A DNA stretch of 64,000 nt from the NCBI RefSeq assembly GCF_041537925.1, contig NZ_JBGOSH010000004.1:434001-498000 (forward strand). The letters run 5' to 3'. This DNA comes from Ruegeria_C sp041537925 (lineage in GTDB: Bacteria > Pseudomonadota > Alphaproteobacteria > Rhodobacterales > Rhodobacteraceae). Both the position numbers and the translations under genes were made by a program. Below, piece after piece: positions 50,823-59,716 of the stretch (the first letter of the stretch is position 1; every line of letters begins with the position of its first letter). The notes beneath the pieces were generated by a model. That model saw nothing but the letters and a program-made list of their open reading frames with translations, did not search any database and was not told the DNA's origin.

Positions 50823-50900
50823 CGGGCCAACTCCAGCGGTTTTCTTCTTGGGCGATCACCAATATAGAAAGCCTTGACGCAGGCGACAAGGACAGGACGT

Positions 50901-52058
50901 ATGGAACGGGCAGGTTTCGCCTCGGACCCGGCAAAGGCGCGGGGCAGGCTGGTTGCAGAAGAGGAAAGCAGTTTTCGGTCGTGTTTTCAGCGTGATCGCG
51001 ACCGGATCATCCATGCAAGCGCCTTTCGGCGGTTGAAGCACAAGACGCAGGTCTTTGTCGAACATGAGGGTGACAATTACCGCACAAGGCTGACCCATTC
51101 GATTGAGGTGGCGCAGGTGGCCCGCACGATCGCGGGCGCGTTGCGGCTGAATCCTGAACTGACCGAGGCGGTGGCGCTGGCCCATGATCTGGGGCACACG
51201 CCGTTCGGACATACCGGCGAGGATGCGCTGCACGCGCTGATGGCGCCCTATGGCGGGTTCGATCACAACGCGCAGGCGATCCGGATCGTGACCCGGCTGG
51301 AACGGCACTATGCGGCATTTGACGGGTTGAACCTGACCTGGGAAACCCTTGAAGCTATTGCCAAACATAACGGCCCGGTGCTGGGCGATTTGCCCTGGGC
51401 GCTGGCCGAATGTAATGCGGGCTTCGATCTGGAATTGCACACCCATGCCAGCGCAGAGGCGCAGGTGGCGGCGCTTTCAGATGACATCGCTTACAACAAC
51501 CACGATCTGCATGACGGGCTGCGCGCCGGGCTGTTCACCGATGCAGACATCGCGCCGCTGCCCATCATCGGCACCTGTTACGCTGAGGTGGACCAGCATT
51601 GGCCGGGACTGGATCCCGAGCGCCGCAGATATGAGGCGCTACGGCGGGTCTTTGGCGTGATGGTGTCGGATGTGATCGAGACGTCGCGGGCGCGGCTCGC
51701 GGCAAGCGGCGCAGCTTCGGTGGAGGAAATTCGCGCGCTGGATCATCCCGTGATTGCCTTTTCAGATGCGCTCTGGCGCGATCTGAAAGAGATAAGGGCT
51801 TTTCTTTTCACGCGGATGTATCGCGCACCCAGTGTTATGAAGAAGCGAGCGGAAGTCTCGGAAATCGTGGAAGAACTATTCCCGATCTACCTGAATGATC
51901 CGCATCAGATGCCCAAGGGTTGGCACCCCGAGATCGACACCGCCCCGGACGAAACCGCGCTGGCGCGGATCGTGTCGGATTATGTTTCGGGCATGACGGA
52001 CCGGTTTGCGGTGCAGGATCATGCGCGTCTGACCGGGGCTGATCCGGCGCGGCTCTGA
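50901..52058 (+). CDS. dgt: Deoxyguanosinetriphosphate triphosphohydrolase-like protein
   Basis: 385 residues of the HD superfamily. The metal residues appear as YRTRLTHSIEVAQVAR (His), LAHDLGHTPFGHTGEDAL (HD), and ALSDDIAYNNHDLHDGL (Asp). The opening FRSCFQRDRDRIIHASAFRRLKHKTQVFV is the standard dGTPase-like start. dGTPases split dGTP into deoxyguanosine and tripolyphosphate; this alphaproteobacterial subtype may hydrolyse other dNTPs. A TTG at 50874 is an alternative start, but ATG 50901 has AAGGACAGGA upstream. Confidence 0.94.
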   Translation: MERAGFASDPAKARGRLVAEEESSFRSCFQRDRDRIIHASAFRRLKHKTQVFVEHEGDNYRTRLTHSIEVAQVARTIAGALRLNPELTEAVALAHDLGHTPFGHTGEDALHALMAPYGGFDHNAQAIRIVTRLERHYAAFDGLNLTWETLEAIAKHNGPVLGDLPWALAECNAGFDLELHTHASAEAQVAALSDDIAYNNHDLHDGLRAGLFTDADIAPLPIIGTCYAEVDQHWPGLDPERRRYEALRRVFGVMVSDVIETSRARLAASGAASVEEIRALDHPVIAFSDALWRDLKEIRAFLFTRMYRAPSVMKKRAEVSEIVEELFPIYLNDPHQMPKGWHPEIDTAPDETALARIVSDYVSGMTDRFAVQDHARLTGADPARL

Positions 52059-52066
52059 AGCGCGAT

Positions 52067-52091
52067 CCGAAAGGCGTGAAACGGCTTTCGG
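52067..52091 (+). terminator. Possible terminator hairpin after dgt
   Basis: CCGAAAG and CTTTCGG form a perfect 7-bp stem around an 11-base loop, ten bases after the dgt stop and before the convergent gene. No T-run. Confidence 0.35.
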
Positions 52092-52116
52092 CAGAAATTG
52101 CGTGCTCAAAGCTGGC

Positions 52117-52653
52117 TTACTCGATCCCGATATAGGACACGGCCCAGACCTGCAGGTTGCCCAATTCCTCGGCCAAGGCCGGGTCTTCGACGGCGGGAAA
52201 GATCACCACGGATGGGCCGTATCCACCCAGGGCAAGCGGTTTCTGGTCCGCATGAGTGGCCAGGATCGGCTCGAACCTTTCGATCTGGTCCCAGGAAATT
52301 TCAGCGCGGTAGCCGTCCAGCGCTATGGGGATGGCAGTTTTTCCAGATGCTCCGGCCTGTGCCATCACATCGGCCAAACGCGGGCCGGTCATGGCGCGGT
52401 CGACTTCTTGACCGGGCGGTCCGAACGGCACGGTCAGCTCTTTTTGCTGCAACGCGCCTAGGGTGGCGGCGTCAAAGCCCATGCCATTGGCGTAGGTGAT
52501 CTCAAGATAGCCAAAGAGGCCGCCATCCTTTTCCCCGCGCGAGGGCAGGTTGGATGTGGCCAGATCGCCGCCCAGCGTCACCAGAACCGGTCCCTGCGCC
52601 TTTGCCATCAAGGGCAGGCAAAGTGCCAGAGCCAGTATGATCATGCGTTTCAT
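52117..52653 (-). CDS. Periplasmic molybdopterin-oxidoreductase-like (sulfite-oxidase-fold) protein
   Basis: 178 residues. A signal peptide (MIILALALCLPLMAKA) is followed by a single compact domain: YLEITYANGMGFDAATLGALQQKELTVPF, GPRLADVMAQAG, KTAIPIALDGYRAEI and the VIFPAVEDPALAEE region. The layout resembles the Oxidored_molyb (sulfite oxidase) fold. No cysteine is present in the mature sequence, so the Mo-ligating Cys is missing; it is either a non-catalytic relative or a different fold. Function unknown. It is divergent from argS, whose true start is 120 bases away. Confidence 0.6.
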   Translation of the reverse strand: MKRMIILALALCLPLMAKAQGPVLVTLGGDLATSNLPSRGEKDGGLFGYLEITYANGMGFDAATLGALQQKELTVPFGPPGQEVDRAMTGPRLADVMAQAGASGKTAIPIALDGYRAEISWDQIERFEPILATHADQKPLALGGYGPSVVIFPAVEDPALAEELGNLQVWAVSYIGIE

Positions 52654-52774
52654 CGCAAACTCCCTGTTGTTTTCGGCAGGCTACAGGGTTGGGGTGCGAA
52701 TCCAAGCGCGGATCGCCCGCATTGACCTTGGCGGCTTGCGTGATAAACCGCCCGCAACCAAGAGGACGCCCGTC

Positions 52775-54520
52775 ATGAACCTATTTTCCGAGATCCGCAG
52801 CCTTGTGCTGGAGGCGCTGGCGCAATTGCAGGCCGAGGGCGTGCTGCCCGGCGATCTGAGCTTTGACAACGTGGCTGTCGAGCCGCCGCGCGACGCGGCC
52901 CATGGCGATATGGCGACCAACGCGGCGATGGTTCTGGCGAAACCGGCCAAGATGAAACCGCGCGACATTGCCGAGGCACTGGCTGCGAAACTGGCGGAGG
53001 ACCACCGGATCACCAGCGCTGAAGTGGCCGGGCCGGGCTTTTTGAACATGCGCCTTGCACCCGCCGTCTGGCAAACGGTGCTGGCGGAGGTGCTGCAGGG
53101 CGGTGTCGACTATGGCAAATCCGCCATGGGGCAGGGCAAGAAGGTCAATGTCGAGTATGTCTCGGCCAACCCGACCGGACCGTTGCATGTGGGTCATACG
53201 CGCGGCGCGGTGTTCGGGGATGCGCTGGCGGGCTTGCTGGACTACGCAGGCTATGACGTCACCCGGGAATATTACATCAACGATGGCGGCGCGCAGGTCG
53301 ATGTGCTGGCGCGGTCGGTCTACCTGCGCTACCTCGAAGCCCATGGCGAAGCGGTCGAGTTCCCCGATGGCACCTATCCGGGCGAGTATCTTGTCGAGGT
53401 GGGTCAGGCGCTCAAGGACAAGGTTGGGGACGCCTATGTCGGCAAGGGCGAGCAATTCTGGCTGGCGAACATCCGCGAATACGCCACCGAAGCGATGATG
53501 GATCTGATCCGCGAAGATCTGGCGCAGCTTGGTGTCGTAATGGACAGATTTTTCTCGGAAAAATCTCTGTACGGCACGGGCCGGATCGAAGAGGCGCTGG
53601 CCAGTCTCGACGCCAAGGGTTTGATTTACGAAGGTGTGCTGGAACCACCCAAGGGCAAGAAGCCCGAGGATTGGGAGCCTCGCGAACAGACGCTGTTCAA
53701 ATCGACCGAGCATGGCGACGACGTGGACCGGCCAGTCAAGAAATCCGATGGCAGCTGGACCTATTTCGCGCCCGATATCGCTTATCACTATGACAAGGTG
53801 ACCCGCGGCTATGACGCGTTGATCGACGTGTTCGGGGCCGACCATGGCGGCTATGTCAAACGGATGAAGGCCGCAGTATCGGCGTTGAGCGAGGGGCAGG
53901 TGTCGCTCGATATCAAGCTGTGCCAGCTGGTGAAGCTGTGGAAGAATGGCGAGCCGTTCAAGATGTCCAAGCGGGCGGGGAATTTTGTCACTCTACGCGA
54001 TGTGGTCGAACAGGTCGGGCCGGATGTAACCCGGTTCGTCATGCTGACCCGCAAAAACGACGCACCGCTGGATTTCGATTTCGACAAGGTGCTGGAGCAG
54101 AGCCGCGAGAATCCGGTCTTTTATGTTCAATATGCCCATGCGCGGGTGATGAGCGTGCTGCGCCGCGCCGCCGAGGCGGGCGTGGCTGTGGATGATGCAA
54201 CTCTGTCTGGGGCCGACCTGAGCAAAATCTCGCATGAGGTTGAGCTGACGGTTGCCAAGAAACTGGCCGAATGGCCACGCCTGGTCGAGATCGCCGCGCG
54301 CACCAATGAACCACACAGGATCGCCTTCTATCTCTATGAATTGGCTGGAGATTTCCACGCGCTCTGGAACCGTGGTAACGAGCTGCACGAGTTGCGTTTC
54401 ATTCAGGATGGCGATGTTGCCACAAGCCAGTCCAAAATCGCGCTGGCCCGCGCTGTTTCCGTTGTGATTTCAGCGGGTCTTGGTATTCTTGGCGTCACAC
54501 CGGTGCAGGAGATGCGGTAA
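52775..54520 (+). CDS. argS: Arginyl-tRNA synthetase
   Basis: Class Ia aminoacyl-tRNA synthetase of 581 residues. An N-terminal Add-1 tRNA-binding domain (about 1-95) precedes the Rossmann core with the HIGH-type HVGHTRGAVFGDAL in SANPTGPLHVGHTRG. The KMSKS-like region is FKMSKRAGNFVTL, and the DALR anticodon-binding domain follows (ENPVFYVQYAHARVMSVLRRA). ATG 52775 follows AGAGGACG. The long in-frame extension upstream to 52550 overlaps the divergent gene and is not ArgS-like. Confidence 0.97.
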   Translation: MNLFSEIRSLVLEALAQLQAEGVLPGDLSFDNVAVEPPRDAAHGDMATNAAMVLAKPAKMKPRDIAEALAAKLAEDHRITSAEVAGPGFLNMRLAPAVWQTVLAEVLQGGVDYGKSAMGQGKKVNVEYVSANPTGPLHVGHTRGAVFGDALAGLLDYAGYDVTREYYINDGGAQVDVLARSVYLRYLEAHGEAVEFPDGTYPGEYLVEVGQALKDKVGDAYVGKGEQFWLANIREYATEAMMDLIREDLAQLGVVMDRFFSEKSLYGTGRIEEALASLDAKGLIYEGVLEPPKGKKPEDWEPREQTLFKSTEHGDDVDRPVKKSDGSWTYFAPDIAYHYDKVTRGYDALIDVFGADHGGYVKRMKAAVSALSEGQVSLDIKLCQLVKLWKNGEPFKMSKRAGNFVTLRDVVEQVGPDVTRFVMLTRKNDAPLDFDFDKVLEQSRENPVFYVQYAHARVMSVLRRAAEAGVAVDDATLSGADLSKISHEVELTVAKKLAEWPRLVEIAARTNEPHRIAFYLYELAGDFHALWNRGNELHELRFIQDGDVATSQSKIALARAVSVVISAGLGILGVTPVQEMR

Positions 54521-54606
54521 CTCAAGCCGCCCGAACCGCCGGTCCGAGGCAGAAACAAGAAAACCTTGAGCGCAAAAGGCTTTGCGTGACGGGCAGTGAG
54601 GCGGAA

Positions 54607-55686
54607 ATGGCGAGTTACGATGGTGGCGGGCAGTATGACCCGCAAGGCCCCCGGTATGACCAATATGGTCAGGAAATCCACTATGACGACTATCCCGAGG
54701 CCGAGATGGGTGCATCTGGGCCGTCGCTGGGCGGCAGGCTAAGCCGGATGGCCAACATGTTGGGGGCGGTTGGCTCGCTGGCGTTGGTCGTGGGGATCGG
54801 CGTCTGGGGCATGAAGCTGGTGGTGCGCGACGTGAGCGGCGTGCCGGTGGTGCGTGCGCTCGAAGGGCCGATGCGCATTCAGCCAGAGAAGCCTGGCGGA
54901 CAACCTGCCGATCATCAGGGTCTGGCGGTGAACAACGTGGCTGCGCTTGGCACGGCCGCGCCGCCGCCCGATCGTCTGGTGCTGGCGCCGCGCCCGGTTG
55001 ATCTGGCCGAAGAAGACGGGCCGATGGGCGAAATCAATCCGAGCCAGGAAGAGGTCGAGACAGCCAAGCCGGTGACCGACGGCGCTGTTGCCGCCTTCAA
55101 GCATGGCAGCGTCGATGCGTTGGTGGCCGAGTTGACCAAGGATGTGCAGCCGATGGTGCATAATGCGGTTCTGACCGGCGATGCGCCCGATGAACAACTG
55201 TCGGCTATCACGCAGCCCGATCCGCTGCCTGCCATAGACCCCGCCGATCTGGTGGCGCAACTGCCTGATCCGGACCTGCTTGAGGCGCCGGGCGTGCGGC
55301 GTTCGCCACGGCCCATCATGCGACCCGCGCGCGCAGTGCCCGCGGGGAAAGTGATCAAGGCCAGCCTTAACGATGCGATCAATGCTGCGGTGGAAAGCGC
55401 TGCGGGGCTGGAGGTTGATCCTGCCGATATTCCCGCCGGAACGCGGCTGGCGCAGTTGGGGGCCTTTGAAACCGCTGAAATCGCGCGGTCGGAATGGGAT
55501 CGGTTGTCGGGTCAATTCTCGGACTATATGTCGGACAAGCAGCGGGTGGTGCAGAAGGCGACCAGCAACGGGCGCACCTTCTACCGTCTGCGCGCCATGG
55601 GATTCAGCGACATGAGTGATGCGCGCCGGTTCTGTGCCACGCTGGGCGCGGAACGGGTCGATTGCATCCCGGTCACCGTCAGGTGA
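54607..55686 (+). CDS. SPOR-domain cell-division/cell-wall protein
   Basis: 359 residues: a Gly/Tyr/Gln/Asp-rich cytoplasmic start (about 1-45), a transmembrane helix (MLGAVGSLALVVGIGVWGM), a Pro-rich periplasmic linker, and a C-terminal SPOR domain (about 285-359) with AGTRLAQLGAFETAEIARSEWDRLSGQF and NGRTFYRLRAMGFSDMSDARRFCATLG. SPOR domains bind denuded glycan strands at the septum. ATG 54607 has GTGAGG upstream; a GTG at 54586 is an alternative. Its stop overlaps nagZ as GTGA, so it is the first gene of the nagZ-scpA-scpB operon. Confidence 0.9.
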   Translation: MASYDGGGQYDPQGPRYDQYGQEIHYDDYPEAEMGASGPSLGGRLSRMANMLGAVGSLALVVGIGVWGMKLVVRDVSGVPVVRALEGPMRIQPEKPGGQPADHQGLAVNNVAALGTAAPPPDRLVLAPRPVDLAEEDGPMGEINPSQEEVETAKPVTDGAVAAFKHGSVDALVAELTKDVQPMVHNAVLTGDAPDEQLSAITQPDPLPAIDPADLVAQLPDPDLLEAPGVRRSPRPIMRPARAVPAGKVIKASLNDAINAAVESAAGLEVDPADIPAGTRLAQLGAFETAEIARSEWDRLSGQFSDYMSDKQRVVQKATSNGRTFYRLRAMGFSDMSDARRFCATLGAERVDCIPVTVR

Positions 55687-56690
55687 GGTTTGGCGCCACC
55701 ATCCAGGATGCCGAGGGGCTGCGGCTGATGGCGGAGGAAAAGGCGCTGTTCCGGGATGTGAACCCGTTCGGGTTCATCCTGTTCGGGCGCAACATCGACA
55801 GCGCCGATCAGGTCCGCGCGCTCTGCGCCGATTTCCGCGAGGCGGTGGGGCGCGATTGCCTCATAACTATCGATCAGGAGGGCGGCCGCGTGCAGCGGCT
55901 GCGCCCACCGCTGGCCCGCGACTGGCTGCCGCCGCTCGACGAGGTGGCGCAGGCTGGTGAACAGGCCGCGCGCGCGATGTATCTGCGCTATCGCCTGATT
56001 GCACGGGAATTGCGCGCGCTTGGCATCGACAGCAACTGCGCGCCGACGCTGGACCTGGCTTTTTCGGACACCCATCCCTTTCTGCGCAACCGTCTCTATG
56101 ATGGCGACCCGGCGCAGGTGGCGCGGATCGGGCGTGCGGTGGCGGACGGCTTGCTGGATGGCGGCGTATTGCCGGTCATGAAGCATATGCCGGGGCATGG
56201 CCGCGCCACGCTTGACACCCATCACGAACTGCCGACGGTGACGGTTGGAACCGATCTGTTGAACAGCAGCGATTTTGCGCCGTTCCGGGCGCTGAACGAC
56301 CTGCCGATGGGGATGACCGCACATCTGGTTTTTGACCGGGTCGGGCCGGACCCGGCCACCGTTTCTGCACCTTTGGTGACGCTGATCCGTTCGCAGATCG
56401 GATTTGACGGTCTGTTGATGACCGATGACATCTCGATGAAGGCGCTCAGTGGCAGCGTGGGTGACAAGGCCACCCGCGCCATCGCCGCCGGATGTGATGT
56501 GGTTCTGCATTGCAACGGATCGTTTCATGACCGCGCCGCCGTGGCCGAAGCCGCCGGTGAAATGAGTACAGCCGCTCAAACCCGCGCTGAGCGGGCGATT
56601 GCGCAGCGCCGCGACCCGCAGCCGCTTGACATTGAGGCCGCCGAGGCGGAACACTCCCGCCTCATTGGCGGGCAGGGCTATGGTAGATAA
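55683..56690 (+). CDS. nagZ: Beta-N-acetylhexosaminidase (NagZ)
   Basis: 335 residues of glycoside hydrolase family 3. It removes N-acetylglucosamine from anhydro-muropeptides in peptidoglycan recycling. Motifs: FGFILFGRNIDS, LITIDQEGGRVQRLRPP, NCAPTLDLAF, and the catalytic His/Asp loop KHMPGHGRATLDTHHELP, plus the nucleophile Asp in GLLMTDDISMKAL. The start is GTG 55683, overlapping the SPOR stop; an in-frame TTG 21 bases earlier (55662) precedes non-homologous sequence. It overlaps scpA by 11 bases. Confidence 0.93.
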   Translation: MRFGATIQDAEGLRLMAEEKALFRDVNPFGFILFGRNIDSADQVRALCADFREAVGRDCLITIDQEGGRVQRLRPPLARDWLPPLDEVAQAGEQAARAMYLRYRLIARELRALGIDSNCAPTLDLAFSDTHPFLRNRLYDGDPAQVARIGRAVADGLLDGGVLPVMKHMPGHGRATLDTHHELPTVTVGTDLLNSSDFAPFRALNDLPMGMTAHLVFDRVGPDPATVSAPLVTLIRSQIGFDGLLMTDDISMKALSGSVGDKATRAIAAGCDVVLHCNGSFHDRAAVAEAAGEMSTAAQTRAERAIAQRRDPQPLDIEAAEAEHSRLIGGQGYGR

Positions 56691-57474
56691 TCTCAGTTCC
56701 GAAGATCCGATTTCAGTTGCCGAACGGCTGGCTGCCGAGGCGCTGATCGTTGATGTCGACGGGTTCGAGGGCCCGCTCGATGTGCTGCTGACCCTGTCGC
56801 GCACTCAAAAGGTCGACCTGCGGAAAATCTCGGTGCTAGAACTGGCGCATCAATATCTGGCTTTTGTCGAGCACGCCAAGGAATTGCGCATCGAACTGGC
56901 CGCCGATTATCTGGTGATGGCCGCCTGGCTGGCCTTTCTTAAATCCCGCCTGCTGCTGCCGCCCGATCCCGAGGATGAGGGGCCATCGGGCGAAGAACTG
57001 GCCGCGCATCTGGCTTTCCAACTGGAACGTCTGCAGGCCATGCGGGACGTGGCCGCGCGGCTGATGGCGCGCGATCAGTTGGGGCGCGATTTCTTTCCCC
57101 GCGGGCAGGGCGAGGATGTGACGCGGCTCAGGACGGTGACCTATTCCGCAACGCTGCTGGATCTGATGCAGGGTTATGCCCGCATCCGCACCCGCGACGA
57201 ATTCCGCCCCTTCGTGATGGACCGCGAGTCGGTCTTTACCATGGAACAGGCGCTGGACCGGATGCGCGGGCTGATCGGCTTTGCCGGCAGCTGGACCGAA
57301 ATGGCCAGCTATTTGCCCGAGGGCTGGGAAATGGACCCGATGCGGCGCCGCTCGGCCACTGCATCGACCTTTGCCGCCTCGCTGGAATTGGTGAAGGAAG
57401 GCCATCTGGAAATCCGCCAGACCGACACATTCGCGCCGATCCATCTGCGCAAGAGGACAGAGACACGTGACTGA
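56680..57474 (+). CDS. scpA: Segregation and condensation protein A
   Basis: 264-residue kleisin of the SMC-ScpAB complex in chromosome compaction. The N-terminal helix bundle reads DGFEGPLDVLLTLSRTQKVDLRKISVLELAHQY (the FxGPLDLLL signature). YLVMAAWLAFLKSRLLLP follows, and the C-terminal winged helix is TFAASLELVKEGHLEIRQ. ATG 56680 lies within the end of nagZ (11-base overlap) and scpB overlaps its end by 8 bases, so the operon is translationally coupled. Confidence 0.95.
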   Translation: MVDNLSSEDPISVAERLAAEALIVDVDGFEGPLDVLLTLSRTQKVDLRKISVLELAHQYLAFVEHAKELRIELAADYLVMAAWLAFLKSRLLLPPDPEDEGPSGEELAAHLAFQLERLQAMRDVAARLMARDQLGRDFFPRGQGEDVTRLRTVTYSATLLDLMQGYARIRTRDEFRPFVMDRESVFTMEQALDRMRGLIGFAGSWTEMASYLPEGWEMDPMRRRSATASTFAASLELVKEGHLEIRQTDTFAPIHLRKRTETRD

Positions 57475-58126
57475 AGACCCCCGGGACGCCCCCGCTGAAA
57501 GCCTGTTCGATGCGCCGCCCATGGCGGAACAGGAACGCATGGTCGAGGCGGTGCTTTTCGCCAGTGCCGATCCGGTCAGCGTGCGCGATCTGGAGACCCG
57601 CATGCCCCATGGCAGCGACGCGGGTCAGGCGTTGGAACTGCTGCGCAAACGCTATGAAGGGCGCGGCGTACGGGTGGTGCAGGTGGGCGAGGCCTGGGCC
57701 ATTCGCACTGCGCCCGATCTGGGTTTTCTGATGCAAAAGGAAACCGTCGAAACCCGCAAGCTGAGCCGCGCCGCGATCGAGACATTGGCGATCATCGCCT
57801 ATCACCAGCCCTGCACGCGGGCCGAGATCGAGGAAATCCGGGGCGTTTCGGTCTCGCGCGGGACCATCGACCAGTTGCTGGAGATGGAGTGGATCCGTCT
57901 GGGTCGACGTCGCATGACACCGGGCCGTCCAGTGACCTTTGTGGTCACGCCCGAATTTCTCGATCATTTCGGGCTGGAAAGCGCCCGCGATCTGCCGGGT
58001 CTGAAAGAACTGCGCGCCGCCGGCCTGCTGGAGAACCGTCCGCCGCCGGGTGCCATGCCGGTTGGCGACGCGACTGACGAGAGTGAGACCGACGAGGATC
58101 AAACCGAGCTGTTCGAGGAAGAGTGA
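57467..58126 (+). CDS. scpB: Segregation and condensation protein B
   Basis: 219 residues. The winged-helix pair reads EQERMVEAVLFASADPVSV and LSRAAIETLAIIAYHQPCTRAEIEEIRGVSVSRGTIDQLLEMEWI, the ScpB hallmark, then GRPVTFVVTPEFLDHFGL. It binds the ScpA linker. The start is GTG 57467 with AGGACAGAGA upstream. The acidic C-terminal tail (ESETDEDQTELFEEE) is normal for the family. A small gene follows. Confidence 0.95.
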   Translation: MTEDPRDAPAESLFDAPPMAEQERMVEAVLFASADPVSVRDLETRMPHGSDAGQALELLRKRYEGRGVRVVQVGEAWAIRTAPDLGFLMQKETVETRKLSRAAIETLAIIAYHQPCTRAEIEEIRGVSVSRGTIDQLLEMEWIRLGRRRMTPGRPVTFVVTPEFLDHFGLESARDLPGLKELRAAGLLENRPPPGAMPVGDATDESETDEDQTELFEEE

Positions 58127-58198
58127 TGGCACGGGTCCTCAAAACGGCGCAATTCCGGGCTATGTATCCGGGTAAGGCAAAGCGAGGAGGCAGTGACG

Positions 58199-58420
58199 AT
58201 GAATGCTGAGAGATTGCTGAACATGATCATCCGTAGGGTGATGCAGCGGGTGGTTTTCCGGGGCGTGGATGCGGGGATCGATGCGGTGACGAAAAAGGGC
58301 AATGGCCCCGCCGCGCAGGAGGACGGGCCGCCCCACGCACAAGCCACGCGGCAGCAAAAACAAACCGCCCGCAAGGCACAGCGCGCGGCGCGCATGGCAT
58401 CGCGCATCACAAAATTGTGA
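58199..58420 (+). CDS. Small basic conserved protein downstream of scpB
   Basis: 73 residues. MNAERLLNMIIRRVMQRVVFRGVDAGIDAV is amphipathic and hydrophobic; the rest is Gln/Ala/Arg/Lys-rich (QQKQTARKAQRAARMASRI). It resembles small Rhodobacterales proteins of unknown role. ATG 58199 is preceded by GGAGG at 8 bases. It probably belongs to the scpAB transcript. Confidence 0.65.
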   Translation: MNAERLLNMIIRRVMQRVVFRGVDAGIDAVTKKGNGPAAQEDGPPHAQATRQQKQTARKAQRAARMASRITKL

Positions 58421-58432
58421 TTTATTAATGAG

Positions 58433-59512
58433 TTAGGAGGTTGGTTTGAAGTGTTTCGACAGTTTCAGACCTTGACCCTGATAGTTCGAGCTGATGCCCG
58501 CGCCGTAAAGCTGCGAGGGCGTCTCAGCCATGCGCTCATAAACCAGTCGACCGACGACCTGCCCGTGCTCCAGTACGAAGGGCGCCTCGTGACAGCGCAC
58601 CTCAAGCACCCCGCGCGAGCCTGATCCGCCTGCGGCAGCATGGCCGAAACCGGGATCGAAGAACCCGGCATAATGCACCCGGAACTCGCCCACCATGGCC
58701 AGATACGGGGCCATTTCAGCGGCGTAGTCGGGCGGGATATGCACCGCCTCGCGACTCACCAGTATGTAGAACGCCCCGGGATCGAGGATGATGCGGCCAT
58801 CGCTGCTGCGTACTTCCTCCCAGTATTCGCTGGCGTCATAAGCGCCGATCCGGTCGAGGTCGATCACGCCGGTATGTGGTTTCGCGCGATAACCCACCAG
58901 ATCGGTGTCGGGCAGGCGCAGATCGACCGAAAAACCCAGCCCGTCCTGGATCACCGCATCACCATCGACCAAAGGGGTGGCGGCGTGCAGGTCCCGGAGT
59001 GCCACATCGCTCAGAACCGCCTGACCGGTGCGAAAGCGAATCTGATTGAGCCGCATGCCGGGCCGCACCAGTACCGAAAAAGAACGTGGGCAGATCTCGG
59101 CATAAAGCGGGCCGGTATAGCCTGCGGGCACGCGGTCGAACTCGGTCCCGCCATCAGTGATCGTGCGGGTCAGCAGGTCGAGCCGTCCGGTCGAGCTTTT
59201 GGCATTGGCCACGGCGCTGATATCGGTTGGCAGGGCCAGCGATTCCATCAACGGCACCAGATAGACGCAGCCCTTTTCCAGAACTGCGCCCTGGCTCAGG
59301 TCGATCCTGTGCATCTCGAACTCATCCAGACGCTCGGCCACAGTGCGGCTCTCGCCCGCCAGAAACGAGGCGCGGACGCGGTAAGCCACTGTTCCCAAAC
59401 GTAGATCAAGGCTTGCGGGTTGGATCTGCCCCTCGGGCATCGGGGCGGGTGCGATGATCTCGCCTGCGGCGATCATGGCTTCGATCTGTTGGTTCGGGCA
59501 AACACCGGTCAT
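58433..59512 (-). CDS. dcd: 2'-deoxycytidine 5'-triphosphate deaminase (alphaproteobacterial long form)
   Basis: 359 residues, about twice the length of the E. coli Dcd, because two dUTPase-like beta-barrel halves are fused. The first half has IQPASLDLRLG, SSTGRLDLLTRTI and YAEICPRSFSVLVRPGMRLNQIRF. The second has FYILVSREAVHIPPDYAAEMA and HYAGFFDPGFGHAAAGGSGSRGVLEVR. It deaminates dCTP to dUTP for thymidylate synthesis. ATG 59512 has GGAG at 9 bases and is preferred over ATG 59527. Adjacent to tRNA-Pro. Confidence 0.93.
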   Translation of the reverse strand: MTGVCPNQQIEAMIAAGEIIAPAPMPEGQIQPASLDLRLGTVAYRVRASFLAGESRTVAERLDEFEMHRIDLSQGAVLEKGCVYLVPLMESLALPTDISAVANAKSSTGRLDLLTRTITDGGTEFDRVPAGYTGPLYAEICPRSFSVLVRPGMRLNQIRFRTGQAVLSDVALRDLHAATPLVDGDAVIQDGLGFSVDLRLPDTDLVGYRAKPHTGVIDLDRIGAYDASEYWEEVRSSDGRIILDPGAFYILVSREAVHIPPDYAAEMAPYLAMVGEFRVHYAGFFDPGFGHAAAGGSGSRGVLEVRCHEAPFVLEHGQVVGRLVYERMAETPSQLYGAGISSNYQGQGLKLSKHFKPTS

Positions 59513-59570
59513 GCAAAACTGCTCCATTCCCTTTGGGGCCGGAGTGCAGTCTTGCAGCGAGGGTATGAAT

Positions 59571-59647
59571 TGGTCGGGCTAGCAGGACTCGAACCTGCGA
59601 CCTTCCGTCCCCCAGACGGACGCGCTACCAGGCTGCGCCATAGCCCG
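59571..59647 (-). tRNA. tRNA-Pro (anticodon GGG)
   Basis: Minus strand, 77 bases with encoded CCA. The acceptor stem is CGGGCTA/TAGCCCG, the D arm GCGCAGCCTGGTAGCGC, the anticodon stem TCCGT/ACGGA with loop CTGGGGG (anticodon GGG), and the T arm GCAGG-TTCGAGT-CCTGC. All stems pair perfectly. It reads Pro codons CCC and CCU. Confidence 0.96.
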
Positions 59648-59716
59648 ACTTTGAGGTGTTCATAAAGGTTTTGCGGGCAGGGGCAAGAGGAAATCATTGC
59701 CTTTTTCTTATCCGTC

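Noticed and set aside
58126..58209. A 27-codon ORF starting TGATG at the scpB stop
   Set aside because: Start overlap is attractive, but the peptide has no recognisable features and its end overlaps the better-supported gene starting at 58199.
59571..59647. tRNA-Pro as an integration site for a mobile element
   Set aside because: No integrase, no repeat of the tRNA 3' end and no composition shift is visible next to it; both flanks are core genes.
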